In this document: piece by piece, positions 11,208 through 18,543 of the stretch
Layout: each line of letters opens with the position of its first letter
Numbering within the stretch: the first letter of the stretch is position 1
NCBI RefSeq assembly: GCF_017813245.1
Contig: NZ_JAGIQL010000024.1
Span: forward strand, 1 to 58,128
Source of the DNA: Streptomyces montanisoli
GTDB taxonomy: Bacteria > Actinomycetota > Actinomycetes > Streptomycetales > Streptomycetaceae
DNA: 58,128 bases
Direction of reading: 5' to 3'
Notes under the pieces: model-generated
The model's input: only the letters and a program-made list of their open reading frames with translations
Database searches by the model: none
Told to the model about the DNA's origin: nothing
Translations under genes and position numbers: made by a program

Positions 11208-11241
11208 CCCGGCCCCTTGCCCGCCCCCTTACCCGCCCCCT

Positions 11242-11721
11242 TTACCCGCCCGTCGGCGCGGGACTGTCGAGCTCCGCCCAGACCGTCTTGCAGGGGCCGG
11301 GCCCGTCCTGGACCCCCCAGCGGTCGGCGTAGGACGCGACGAGGAGGAGGCCGCGGCCCGACTCGGCGTCCGGGACCCCGGCCGGGGCGGGGGCCGGGTG
11401 CGGGCGGCTCTCGCCGCGGGCGTCGGTCACGGCGATCCGCAGCGCGCGTGCGTCGCCGAGTACGTCATCGGGCCGGTCGCGGAGGGTGAGCGTGAGGCGG
11501 AAGTCGCGGCCCGCGACCCGGCCGTGCAGCGCGGCGTTCGACGCGAGTTCGGCGACGACCTGGGCGGCGGCCTCGAAAGGCGTGTCCCAGTCGATGAGCT
11601 GCTGCACGGCCAGTAGCCGCGCGAGCCGGGCGCCCCTGCGCGTGGAGGACAGCAGAACCGTGAACTGGCGCGTGGGACGGGCGGTGTGGTCCGTGGCGAG
11701 TCGCGTGTCGTGGTGATTCAC
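11242..11721 (-). CDS. RsbW-like ATP-binding regulatory kinase
   Basis: 159-residue single-domain GHKL ATPase of the anti-sigma/serine kinase type that is highly expanded in Streptomyces. The N box is ELASNAALHGR (about 63-73). The G1 box is VTDARGE, and the second Gly-rich box is DAESGRGLLLVASYADRWG. The kinase function would be phosphorylation of an anti-anti-sigma protein or sequestration of a sigma factor, but no partner gene is adjacent. It is convergent with the upstream DUF664 gene. The start ATG at 11721 has no strong ribosome-binding site. Confidence 0.85.
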   Translation of the reverse strand: MNHHDTRLATDHTARPTRQFTVLLSSTRRGARLARLLAVQQLIDWDTPFEAAAQVVAELASNAALHGRVAGRDFRLTLTLRDRPDDVLGDARALRIAVTDARGESRPHPAPAPAGVPDAESGRGLLLVASYADRWGVQDGPGPCKTVWAELDSPAPTGG

Positions 11722-11982
11722 GTCACTCAGCGTGGTTGTTCGTGTGCGCGCTGGGAAGGCGTCCAGGGTGTACCCGCCGTTACCGTCCGCCGACGGTGGC
11801 CGTCTGTACGGCCTGTACTCCCGTGTCGCGCGCGGAGCGCCGAGTGCCTTGCCCGCGTGGCACGTTGATGTGACGCTTTACGTCGTCATCGGACGACGGG
11901 GGAACGTGGTCATGCAGCGTGGTGAAGCCGAAGTCAGTGTGCCGCCGGACGCGACGTGCGTCATGGGACGGCGGTTCGGGCG

Positions 11983-13374
11983 GTGACGCATCCGGGAAGC
12001 GGCGGTGGCGATCAGCCGATCGATCTGTATCCGGATGATCTGAACTCGGTGGCGGGGAAGTTCGCGACCGGGCAGACGAACCTCGACACGGCGGCGACGA
12101 CGCTGAACTCGGCGTTGCAGAACGCTGCGGGGATGGCGGGGAACGACGACTACGGGCACAAGTTCGCCGGGAAGTACGACCCCGCCGCGAAGGCGCTGTT
12201 CCACACCTTGTCGGCGGGGATCCGCGCGATCGGGCAGGCGTCGGACGCGCTGGTGACGACGGCCAACAATTATTTGAAGGCCGATCACCACTCCAACGTG
12301 AAGAAGGGCAAGGGCGCCCCGAAGCTGTATCCGTCGCCGCCGGTCTTCACGGACGTCATGTATCCGGATCCGGATTCGGCGGTGGGGCCCGGGCATTCGT
12401 CGGTGCCGTCGGTCATCGCGAAGTACTGGCCGAACGGGCATCAGGACAAGTTGCGGGATGCCGCGTCGGCGTATCGGACGGCGGCGACGGCGTTCCAGGG
12501 GATCGGGCACACGCTGCACACGCAGGTGCAGTCGCTGACGGACAACAACGCGGACGAGTCCGTGCACGCGATGGCCGCGTTCTGGGCGACCATCTGGCAG
12601 GACGGCGGGAACGCGCACAAGGCGCCGCTGTCGGCGGCGCATGAAGCGTGCGGGAAGCTCGCCTCGGCCTGTGACAAGTTCGCGCATGCGATCGACGAGG
12701 CGCACAGCAGCACCGAGCACAAGCTCGCCGGCGCCGGCATCGCGATCGGCCTGACCACCGTCGTCGGCATCCTCCTGACGCCGTTCACCGGGGGCGGTTC
12801 CGATGCGGGGGCCGCCGCGCTGGACGGCGCGGAGGCCGGGGCGATCCTGGGTGGCGTGGAGGTGGCGGCGGATGCCGCCGTCGCGGAGATCGACACCGCC
12901 GTCATCGCGGACGTCGGCACGGAACTGGAGGCCGCCGCCGAGGCCGTCCCCGAGATCGAGACCGTCGACGCGGAGGTCACCGAGGTCGACGACGCCCTCT
13001 CGGACGAGCTCACCGAGACCGGCGCGCGCGAGGAACCTCCCGGCGAGTTGCCCAAGACGTACGAGGAGAAGTCCTCGGCGGTCCGCGACATCATGACGGA
13101 CGACGACGGCAACCTCATCGGCGAGGAGGACAGCAAGGGCGTGCGCATGGTGACGGACGAACAAGTCCAGCAAGCACGCATCGAGCTGCGTCAACGTCTC
13201 GGTGAGCCCACCATCAAGTCCACCCCGAAGGGAGACATCGAGACATGGCGGCTGTCCGACGACCCGCCGTCCACCGTCACGTACCGGCCCTTCAGCAAGT
13301 CGGGCGGGCCCACCATCGACACGAACGGTGTGGAGGACCTGAACATGAAGCGACTCCACATCCCGCAACACTGA
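11983..13374 (+). CDS. Candidate type VII-secreted polymorphic toxin
   Basis: About 463 residues, unrecognised as a whole. The N-terminal part (about 1-240) is helical and Ala-rich, with YPDDLNSVAGKFATGQTNLD and repeated short helices, which resembles WXG100/LXG-like export domains fused to actinobacterial toxins. A hydrophobic Ala/Gly stretch (about 245-320) and an acidic linker follow. The last ~90 residues (from EEPPGELPKTYEEKSSAV) end in a small charged domain with SKSGGPTIDTNG, the likely effector module. Synonymous codon choice changes near base 12715: G-ending codons with some A/T-ending ones before it, C-ending codons after it. A small gene follows four bases after the stop. GTG at 11983 is a guess; 11956 is also possible. 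Secretion and toxicity are inference. Confidence 0.65.
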   Translation: MTHPGSGGGDQPIDLYPDDLNSVAGKFATGQTNLDTAATTLNSALQNAAGMAGNDDYGHKFAGKYDPAAKALFHTLSAGIRAIGQASDALVTTANNYLKADHHSNVKKGKGAPKLYPSPPVFTDVMYPDPDSAVGPGHSSVPSVIAKYWPNGHQDKLRDAASAYRTAATAFQGIGHTLHTQVQSLTDNNADESVHAMAAFWATIWQDGGNAHKAPLSAAHEACGKLASACDKFAHAIDEAHSSTEHKLAGAGIAIGLTTVVGILLTPFTGGGSDAGAAALDGAEAGAILGGVEVAADAAVAEIDTAVIADVGTELEAAAEAVPEIETVDAEVTEVDDALSDELTETGAREEPPGELPKTYEEKSSAVRDIMTDDDGNLIGEEDSKGVRMVTDEQVQQARIELRQRLGEPTIKSTPKGDIETWRLSDDPPSTVTYRPFSKSGGPTIDTNGVEDLNMKRLHIPQH

Positions 13375-13378
13375 GGAC

Positions 13379-13720
13379 ATGAGCATGCCCACCGACGCGC
13401 AGTACACAGAAGAACTCGACTACCTGGCCGAGTACGTGAACGACGACTGGCTGGGGTTCTCGGTGATCGCCGGAGCGGTCGGAACGCTGCTCGGCAAGGG
13501 CCGGCCCTTCGCTGAGCAGACGAGTCTGCTCCTGCGCATCGTCGGCGACCTGCTGGACCAGGGCGCCGAGGCGGGCGACCTGACGGACGATTCCAGTCGG
13601 CCGTTCAAGGCGTGGGGCACGAGCAGGGACGAGACGCTCTCCCGGATCAAGTCAGCCGTCGACGAGCTCGGCCGCCTGCCGGACACCGGGGACATCTGCT
13701 GGTTCACGGTCGACGACTGA
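13379..13720 (+). CDS. Candidate immunity protein
   Basis: 113 residues, acidic, with no signal peptide. Begins with ATG at 13379 (a second ATG at 13385), preceded by GAGG and only four bases after the toxin-candidate stop, so it is almost certainly co-transcribed and coupled. Its size, acidity (many Asp/Glu) and position directly downstream of a multidomain secreted-toxin candidate are what is expected of a cognate cytoplasmic immunity protein. I do not recognise the family. Its last 69 bases overlap the antisense gene at 13652-14671. Confidence 0.6.
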   Translation: MSMPTDAQYTEELDYLAEYVNDDWLGFSVIAGAVGTLLGKGRPFAEQTSLLLRIVGDLLDQGAEAGDLTDDSSRPFKAWGTSRDETLSRIKSAVDELGRLPDTGDICWFTVDD

Positions 13721-14671
13721 CGCAGCGCGGGCGCCCGCGCGGGCCTGCGCCGCGTGGGCGCTGACCCGCTCGGGCGCGAGCGCGCCCGGCCTGCGGGCGG
13801 GTGGTTCCTCGCCTCGGCAGGGCCCACACTTCCCGTCGGTCAGGGCTTCGGGACGCCCGGGCGCACGGCATTCTGAACATTCGAGCATGCGCAGCGGGCG
13901 GCGGTCGGGGTGCGCGGGCTCCGATCCCGGCCCTGGCGGCTCGGGCTCGGGCTCCGGTGGGAGCTTGTCGGTGAGGCGCCTGCGGATGAGCCCGGCCGCG
14001 TGGTGGATGTCCGACGGCAGCCCGTCGGTGAGTGCCCGCACGAGCATCTCCTCGGTGGCGCCCCGCTCGAACCACCGGGCGGCCAGGTCCTCCAGGGCGT
14101 CGCAGTCACGCGCGGAGAGGGAGACGGCGGGGTTCCGTCGGCCGAGGCCGGCGAGGACGCGGTAGGCGGGGGAGCGCGTGGCCCGCGTGCTTGCGGGGCT
14201 GGGCGCGGGCGGCGTGGGCGGTGGCGTGTCGTCAGGCACGGGGTCGGGCGTCACGGTGCCGTCCTCCGGAAGGGATCCGGAGACGAAGGCGGCCCACCAC
14301 GCGTCGTCGCGTGCGGCGCGGGAGAACCACGTCCGGGTGATCCAGCGGGCGCCGGTCGGCAGGAGGAGGTGCTCGCGGCCCCTGCGCAGATGCCCAGCCC
14401 GTTGCAGGGCGTTGAGCGCGGTCCGCAGGGCGCACTGTCCGTACGGCGTGATCCTGGCCAGGCCTTTCACGGACATGTCCGTGCCGTCGGGCAGCCGGTC
14501 GATGAACGCGGCGATGGCCGCCTCGCGGGGCGGCAGGTGTGCGTAGTCCTCGGCGGTGGGAGGAGCCGTGCTGCGGGTGGTCGTCGCCCGCTTGCCGTAG
14601 CCCGGGTTGGCCATCGGGTACGCGGTGGAGTGCGCGGGGCCCGGCGCGTCTCTAAACTGGCTGTCATCCAT
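13652..14671 (-). CDS. Winged-helix protein with C-terminal zinc ribbon
   Basis: 339 residues. The N-terminal region (about 45-130) reads as a winged helix: PPREAAIAAFIDRL, GLARITPYGQCALRTALNALQRAGHLRRGREHLL. A Pro-rich linker (about 165-195) leads to a helical domain (about 200-260, AGLIRRRLTDKLPP), then a CxxC...CxxC element (CSECRAPG...GKCGPC) typical of a small zinc ribbon. This architecture is common in Streptomyces as an uncharacterised helix-turn-helix protein. ATG at 14671 is preferred because AAGGAAG lies six bases upstream; an ATG 87 bases upstream is in frame. It is divergent from the XRE gene at 15042. Target DNA is unknown. Confidence 0.7.
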   Translation of the reverse strand: MDDSQFRDAPGPAHSTAYPMANPGYGKRATTTRSTAPPTAEDYAHLPPREAAIAAFIDRLPDGTDMSVKGLARITPYGQCALRTALNALQRAGHLRRGREHLLLPTGARWITRTWFSRAARDDAWWAAFVSGSLPEDGTVTPDPVPDDTPPPTPPAPSPASTRATRSPAYRVLAGLGRRNPAVSLSARDCDALEDLAARWFERGATEEMLVRALTDGLPSDIHHAAGLIRRRLTDKLPPEPEPEPPGPGSEPAHPDRRPLRMLECSECRAPGRPEALTDGKCGPCRGEEPPARRPGALAPERVSAHAAQARAGARAASVVDREPADVPGVRQAAELVDG

Positions 14672-15041
14672 GGGGATCTTCCTTTGGCTTGGGATCTCGG
14701 TGGTAGGCCCCTGCCGGTGTTGGAGCACCGGTTGGGGCTGATTCATGTCTGTGGGCAAGCTAAACCGCCGTAACGCTTCGTGGCAAATCCATCACGAAAC
14801 GTCAACTGGCGAGGTTGGTTGGGCGGGTAGGAATGAGAACCCAACCGATCCTTCAAGGCAGCGCTCGAAGCTCGGAGCTTGCATCACGGGGCACTGGGAT
14901 GTCGCATCTCCCCAGCTCAGCGAGGGTCGGCGTTCGAGCCTCGGGGCTCGGGCTCCGAGAGTCGATGGGCCGGAAACAGGGTGGGTGAATTCCGGCTATC
15001 GCGTCATTCGGTGTGCCTGCGTGTGCGTACGGTGAACAACG
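14672..15041. promoter_or_regulatory. Divergent intergenic region with inverted repeat
   Basis: 370 bases without a gene, between two divergently read DNA-binding proteins. An inverted repeat ACGCTTCGTG (14773-14782) / CACGAAACGT (14793-14802), nine of ten pairs matching, is a candidate operator. A second short dyad, GGTTGGG ... CCCAACC, lies at about 14815-14845. Base composition is less GC-rich than the flanks. Confidence 0.4.
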
Positions 15042-15899
15042 GTGCGCCGGTACATGGCGCGGGCGCTGGGAGCGGAGGCGCAACAGGTGGAATTCGAGGA
15101 CGACTCGGGGGCCGTGCTCAAGGCGGTCGGCCGTCAGCTCAAGTCCTGGCGCGAGCGCGCCGGGCTCACGCAGGGCGAGTTGGGCGCGGCCATCGGGTAC
15201 GGCGACGAGCAGGTGGCGTCCGTAGAACGAGGACGACGCGTACCGCGCCCTGAGTACTTGGACAAGGCGGACGAGGCCCTCGACGCGGGCGGCATCATCG
15301 CGGCGATGAAGGTGGACGTGGCGGAGGCGCGCTACCCGAAGAAGGTTCGTGACCTCGCCAAGCTGGAGTCCGAGGCCGTCGAGTTGGGTGCGTACGAGAA
15401 CCACAATGTGCACGGCCTGTTGCAGACCGAAGACTGCACGCGTGCGCTGTTCCAGATGCGCCGGCCCGTGCTGGCTGAGGACGTTATCGAGCGAGGCGTG
15501 GCTGCCCGCCTGGCGCGCCAGTCCATCCTCACCCAGCAACCGACACCCATCCTCAGCTTCGTGCAGGAAGAGGTGACTCTGCTACGTCCGATCGGAGGCA
15601 GAATGGTCTGGCGTGCACAGCTCGAACACCTGCTTGAGGTAGGACGGTTGCGGCATGTTGAGATCCAGGTAATGCCCACGGAGAGAGAGGACCACGCAGG
15701 CATGGCGGGCCCTCTTCAGCTGCTAAAGCTAAGGAACGGCAGCACGGTGGGGCACGTGGAGGTACAGCGCTTCACGCGGCTCGCGTCAGCTCCGAATGAG
15801 GTGCAGCCACTTGAGACCCAGTATGGAATCATCCGAGCTCAGGCACTCACTCCACGCGAGTCGCTGAAGTTCATCGAAAAAGCGCTGGGGGACTCATGA
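15042..15899 (+). CDS. XRE-family regulator with DUF5753 domain
   Basis: 285 residues. An N-terminal helix-turn-helix (about 27-80: LKSWRERAGLTQGELGAAIGYGDEQVASVERGRR) is joined to the C-terminal DUF5753 domain (about 105-275), recognisable by YENHNVHGLLQTEDCTRAL and by GGRMVWRAQLEHLLE. In Streptomyces such proteins are nearly always followed by a DUF397 gene, as here, where the stop overlaps the next start by ATGA. These pairs are implicated in developmental control. Codon use is less biased than that of its neighbours (for example CTA and AGG codons near 15725), suggesting recent acquisition. Start GTG at 15042; ATG at 15054 is also possible. Confidence 0.9.
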   Translation: MRRYMARALGAEAQQVEFEDDSGAVLKAVGRQLKSWRERAGLTQGELGAAIGYGDEQVASVERGRRVPRPEYLDKADEALDAGGIIAAMKVDVAEARYPKKVRDLAKLESEAVELGAYENHNVHGLLQTEDCTRALFQMRRPVLAEDVIERGVAARLARQSILTQQPTPILSFVQEEVTLLRPIGGRMVWRAQLEHLLEVGRLRHVEIQVMPTEREDHAGMAGPLQLLKLRNGSTVGHVEVQRFTRLASAPNEVQPLETQYGIIRAQALTPRESLKFIEKALGDS

Positions 15900-16138
15900 C
15901 TCGCCATCCCGTCGTCGGCGACCACTACGCACTGGAGTGGTTCAAGAGCAGCTACAGCAGTAGCGAGCCGGACTCCAGCTGCGTCGAGATAGCGGCTGCG
16001 CCGCAGACCGTGCACGTACGGGACTCCAAGGACGTGGCCGGTGGCCGCCTGCGCCTCACGCCGGACGCCTGGACGCAGTTCGTGGCGTACGCGTCCGGCC
16101 AGGCGCTCACACGCGGACACCGATGTGCGGGACGATGA
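15896..16138 (+). CDS. DUF397 protein, partner of the XRE/DUF5753 gene
   Basis: 80 residues. The DUF397 hallmark is WFKSSYSSSEPDSSCVEIA at about 14-32, then VHVRDSKD and LTPDAWTQFV. The start ATG overlaps the previous stop by four bases. The tail after FVAYASG is about a dozen residues longer than I would expect and basic; the frame may simply run on past an older stop. Function in the XRE-DUF397 pair is presumed to be modulation of the regulator. Confidence 0.88.
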   Translation: MTRHPVVGDHYALEWFKSSYSSSEPDSSCVEIAAAPQTVHVRDSKDVAGGRLRLTPDAWTQFVAYASGQALTRGHRCAGR

Positions 16139-16166
16139 TGCGATCCCCACGATGAACGGGAGCCCC

Positions 16167-16724
16167 ATGACGACCCTGCCCGATCGGCCGAACACCGCGT
16201 TGCTCGTCATCGACGTTCAGAACGGGGTGGTGGAAGGCGCCCATGACCGTGACGGCGTGATCGCGAACATCAACACCTGCGTAGGCAAGGCGCGCGCCGA
16301 GGACGTACCGGTGATCTGGGTGCAGCACTCCGACGACCATCTCGAACGAGGCAGCGAAGCCTGGCAGTACGTCGCGGAGTTGGAACGCCGAGACGCCGAG
16401 CCTCTCGTCCACAAGACTTACGGCGACTCGTTCGAGGCAACCGAGTTGGAGGCGCTGCTCGCCGAGCGTGGGGCGGGCCGCCTGGTCGTGACGGGGGCGC
16501 AGAGCGACGGGTGCATCCGCGCGACCCTTCACGGGGCGTTCGTCCGCGGGTACGACGTGACGCTCGTCGGCGACGCGCACACGACGCAGGACCTCAGCGA
16601 GTACGGGGCGCCGGCCCCGCACCAGGTGATCGCGCACACCAACCTCTACTGGCACTGGCAGGACGGGCCAGGACGCCAGGCGCAGACCGTCGACACGGCG
16701 GATGTGACGTTCCCCGCCGCTTGA
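16167..16724 (+). CDS. Isochorismatase-like cysteine hydrolase
   Basis: 185 residues with the complete catalytic triad of the cysteine hydrolase superfamily: Asp in LLVIDVQNGVV, Lys in VHKTYGDSFE, and Cys in TGAQSDGCIRAT. The fold hydrolyses amides or vinyl ethers (nicotinamidase, N-carbamoyl amidase and isochorismatase types); the substrate cannot be told from sequence. ATG at 16167 is preferred because GGGAG lies five bases upstream; ATG at 16152 is an alternative. It is followed three bases after its stop by a methyltransferase relic on the other strand. Confidence 0.85.
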   Translation: MTTLPDRPNTALLVIDVQNGVVEGAHDRDGVIANINTCVGKARAEDVPVIWVQHSDDHLERGSEAWQYVAELERRDAEPLVHKTYGDSFEATELEALLAERGAGRLVVTGAQSDGCIRATLHGAFVRGYDVTLVGDAHTTQDLSEYGAPAPHQVIAHTNLYWHWQDGPGRQAQTVDTADVTFPAA

Positions 16725-16727
16725 TGT

Positions 16728-16838
16728 CAGTCGCGCCCCGAGCCGCCCGAGCGCGGTGAGGGGACGGTCGTGGTCCGCTTGACGGAGACTCCTGCCCAGA
16801 CGGGTGCGGAGCACAGGGCGGTGCCTTCGGCGGCCGAC
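16728..16838 (-). pseudogene. Relic of a DUF574 methyltransferase 3' end
   Basis: Reading the minus strand gives APVWAGVSVKRTTTVPSP followed by RSGGSGRD and a stop at 16728-16730. This is nearly the C-terminus of the intact methyltransferase at 19883 (APVWAGVAVKRPTTVPSP then RSGDSRRD). After about 85 bases the similarity jumps to the sequence matching 20107-20130, so the relic has an internal deletion of about 140 bases. The two copies differ at roughly one base in eight, so this is a decayed paralogue and not a recent duplication. Confidence 0.8.
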
Positions 16839-16859
16839 CGCCGACGTCAGGCCTTCGCG

Positions 16860-17252
16860 GTGACATTGACCACCAGCCACCTGCATGTCATAGCCGCTCT
16901 GGAAAGGCTCCAGGAAGTAGGCCCAGCGCTTCGCCGTCCGACAGTCGGCGCGATCGAGAAAAGTCGCTACCGGAACATGCGGGAGCTGCGTCCGCGCAGT
17001 GGCGGGACGGTAAGTATCCGGCTGCTCTTCGTCTTCGACCCGGAACGGCGGGCGATCTTCCTGGTAGCCGGCAATAAGGCGGCCGGGCGGCAGTGGGCGG
17101 CTTGGTATCCCAAGGCGATCAAGGAAGCGGACGGGAAGTACACCGCCTATCTTGAGGCGCTGGAGCAGGAGAAGAGAGAAGGGCAGGGCAGGGCAGATGA
17201 AACTCGGCACCATGGCCGACTTGACGGGCGACATCACCCCGGAGAAGCGTGA
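16860..17252 (+). CDS. higB: HigB/RelE-like toxin, N-terminus lost or replaced
   Basis: RelE/HigB-type mRNA interferase by its core: HVIAALERLQEVGPALRRPTV, NMRELRP, RLLFVFDPERRAIFLVAG, KAIKEADGKYTAYLEAL. Family members normally have about 25 more residues, including a conserved Trp-rich strand, before this point. The open frame does extend upstream to 16770, but those codons are antisense to the DUF574 relic and cannot be authentic HigB sequence. I place the start at GTG 16860. The 3' end overlaps higA by 56 bases. It is probably inactive or altered; if active, it would cleave mRNA on ribosomes. Confidence 0.6.
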   Translation: MTLTTSHLHVIAALERLQEVGPALRRPTVGAIEKSRYRNMRELRPRSGGTVSIRLLFVFDPERRAIFLVAGNKAAGRQWAAWYPKAIKEADGKYTAYLEALEQEKREGQGRADETRHHGRLDGRHHPGEA

Positions 17253-17502
17253 GCGCATCGAGGCCATCAAGGGGGAGATGGTCGATGCCGAGCGGGGGCA
17301 TGAACTGGCCGCTCTCCGTAAGGCCCAGGGATTTACTCAGGCCCAGTTCGCCAAGGAGATGGGTGTCACCCAGGGGCGGGTCAGCCAGATCGAGCGGGGC
17401 CTCGCCAGCCTGGACACCTCCACCATGGCCGCGTACCTGCACGCGATTGACGGCGAGCTGACCATAACCGCCACAGTGGGGAACCTCTCCGTGAAGCTGT
17501 AG
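17197..17502 (+). CDS. higA: HigA-type XRE antitoxin
   Basis: 101 residues. The helix-turn-helix (about 38-75) reads LAALRKAQGFTQAQFAKEMG then VTQGRVSQIERGLAS, and the C-terminal LHAIDGELTITATVGN is characteristic of antitoxins paired with RelE-like toxins in actinobacteria. ATG at 17197 follows repeated GGGCA purine-rich sequence. It overlaps the toxin frame, so the two are co-translated. It looks intact while its toxin looks truncated, the expected order of decay. It would repress its own operon. Confidence 0.85.
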   Translation: MKLGTMADLTGDITPEKRERIEAIKGEMVDAERGHELAALRKAQGFTQAQFAKEMGVTQGRVSQIERGLASLDTSTMAAYLHAIDGELTITATVGNLSVKL

Positions 17503-17519
17503 CCGAGGGTCTCGCGCAC

Positions 17520-17610
17520 TCGAGGATCTGCCAGGGGTGGAACCGAATGTCGGCAACGTCGTCTGCCGTCCGGCGCTGACCCCGCTGGGGCTCACGCGCC
17601 ACTGTAAGAC
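17520..17610 (+). pseudogene. Left relic of a second DUF664 gene
   Basis: 17551-17603 matches 10813-10866 of the intact DUF664 gene (CGGCAACGTC, CTGACCCCGCTGGGGCTCA, GCGCCAC), with a two-base deletion that breaks the frame. The match weakens toward 17520. About 70 bases of the gene are then missing, and GTAAGACCTAG corresponds to GCGACCTAC at 10936-10944 of the intact copy, right where the IS element begins. Confidence 0.8.
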
Positions 17611-17629
17611 CTAGGCCGTGTCTGGCAAT
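17611..17629 (+). repeat. Left terminal inverted repeat with CTAG
   Basis: CTAGGCCGTGTCTGGCAAT; matches the reverse complement of 19757-19775 at 16 of 19 positions. The transposase stop codon (CTA on this strand) lies within it. Confidence 0.8.
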
Positions 17630-18533
17630 CGTTCGTGAGCGGGTTGGCGGAGCCAAAGGATGAGTGAGGCGATGTGGAGTCCGGCCCGATAGCGGGTTGC
17701 CAGCTTGTCGAAGCGCCTTGCGATGGCTCGGAATTGCTTGAGGCGGCTGAAGCAGCGCTCGACCACGTTGCGGGCTTTGTAGAGTTCAGGGTCGAAGGCC
17801 GTTGGTCTGCCACCGGCTCTGCCGCGGCGCCGGCGATTGGCCCTTTGGTCGGTCCGCTCCGGGATGACTGCGCGGATGCCCCGGCGGCGCAGGTACTGTC
17901 GGACCTCCCGTGATGAGTACGCCTTGTCCGCGATGACCGTGTCGGGTCTTTGCCGCGGACGCCCGGCGCCTGCCCGAGGCACCCGCATAGATTCCAGCAC
18001 CGCTTTGAACACGGTGCAGTCGTTGACGTTGCCGGGAGTGAGGACGACAGTCAGAGGCAGGCCTCGGCCATCGCAGGCGAGATGGACTTTGGTGGTCAGC
18101 CCGCCGCGGGAGCGGCCCAGCGCCTGGTCGGCCGCCGAGCGTGCCGAACCTTCCACCCCGCTGTTCGCGCCCGCCCCCTTTTCCGGGCGCCGGCCGCGTG
18201 CTGGTGGGAGCGGTTGATGGTGGAGTCCACCGACACCGTCCATTCCACCGCTCCGACGGAGTCGTCCCGCGCCTGAATCTGCTCCAGGAGGCGGGCCCAG
18301 GTCCTGTCCCGCTCCCAACGGGCGAACCGCTCATAAACCGTCTGACACGGCCCGTAGCGTTCTGGCAGGTCACGCCAGGGAGCACCTGTTCGCAGCCGCC
18401 ATAACACGCCGTTGATTACCTGCCGGTGGTCGCGCCACGGACGGCCGGGTCCATCGGCAGCCGGTAGCAGGGGCTTCAGCGTCTCCCATGCATCGTCCGT
18501 CAGTTCGCCGCGTCCTGTCACGTGATCGGTCAC
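17611..18533 (-). CDS. IS5-family transposase in two frames
   Basis: The first frame (18533 down to about 18180) gives the N-terminus: LTDDAWETLKPLLP, NGVLWRLRTGAPWRDLPERYG and the first catalytic Asp in VDSTINRSHQHAAGARK. The second frame, one base back, continues KGAGANSG and GLTTKVHLACDGRGLPL, then the second Asp in VIADKAYSSREVRQYL and the Glu in NVVERCFSRLKQFRAIARR, completing the DDE triad. The frames join at AAAAGGGGG, a typical -1 slippage site of this family, so the gene is probably functional. The start is GTG at 18533; an ATG at 18578 would overlap the reductase gene. Confidence 0.85.
18174..18182 (-). promoter_or_regulatory. Probable programmed -1 frameshift site
   Basis: On the minus strand the sequence is AAAAGGGGG at the junction of the two transposase frames. 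Slipping one base back at CGG-AAA yields RKKGAGAN, which matches the usual continuous IS5-type sequence AGARKKGAGANSG as I know it. Confidence 0.6.
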
Positions 18534-18543
18534 GAGCTGGGCT

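Noticed and set aside
16107..17270. 387-codon open frame on the minus strand
   Set aside because: It crosses the isochorismatase and higBA genes in a shadow frame; only the short DUF574 relic inside it, in a different frame, shows real similarity.
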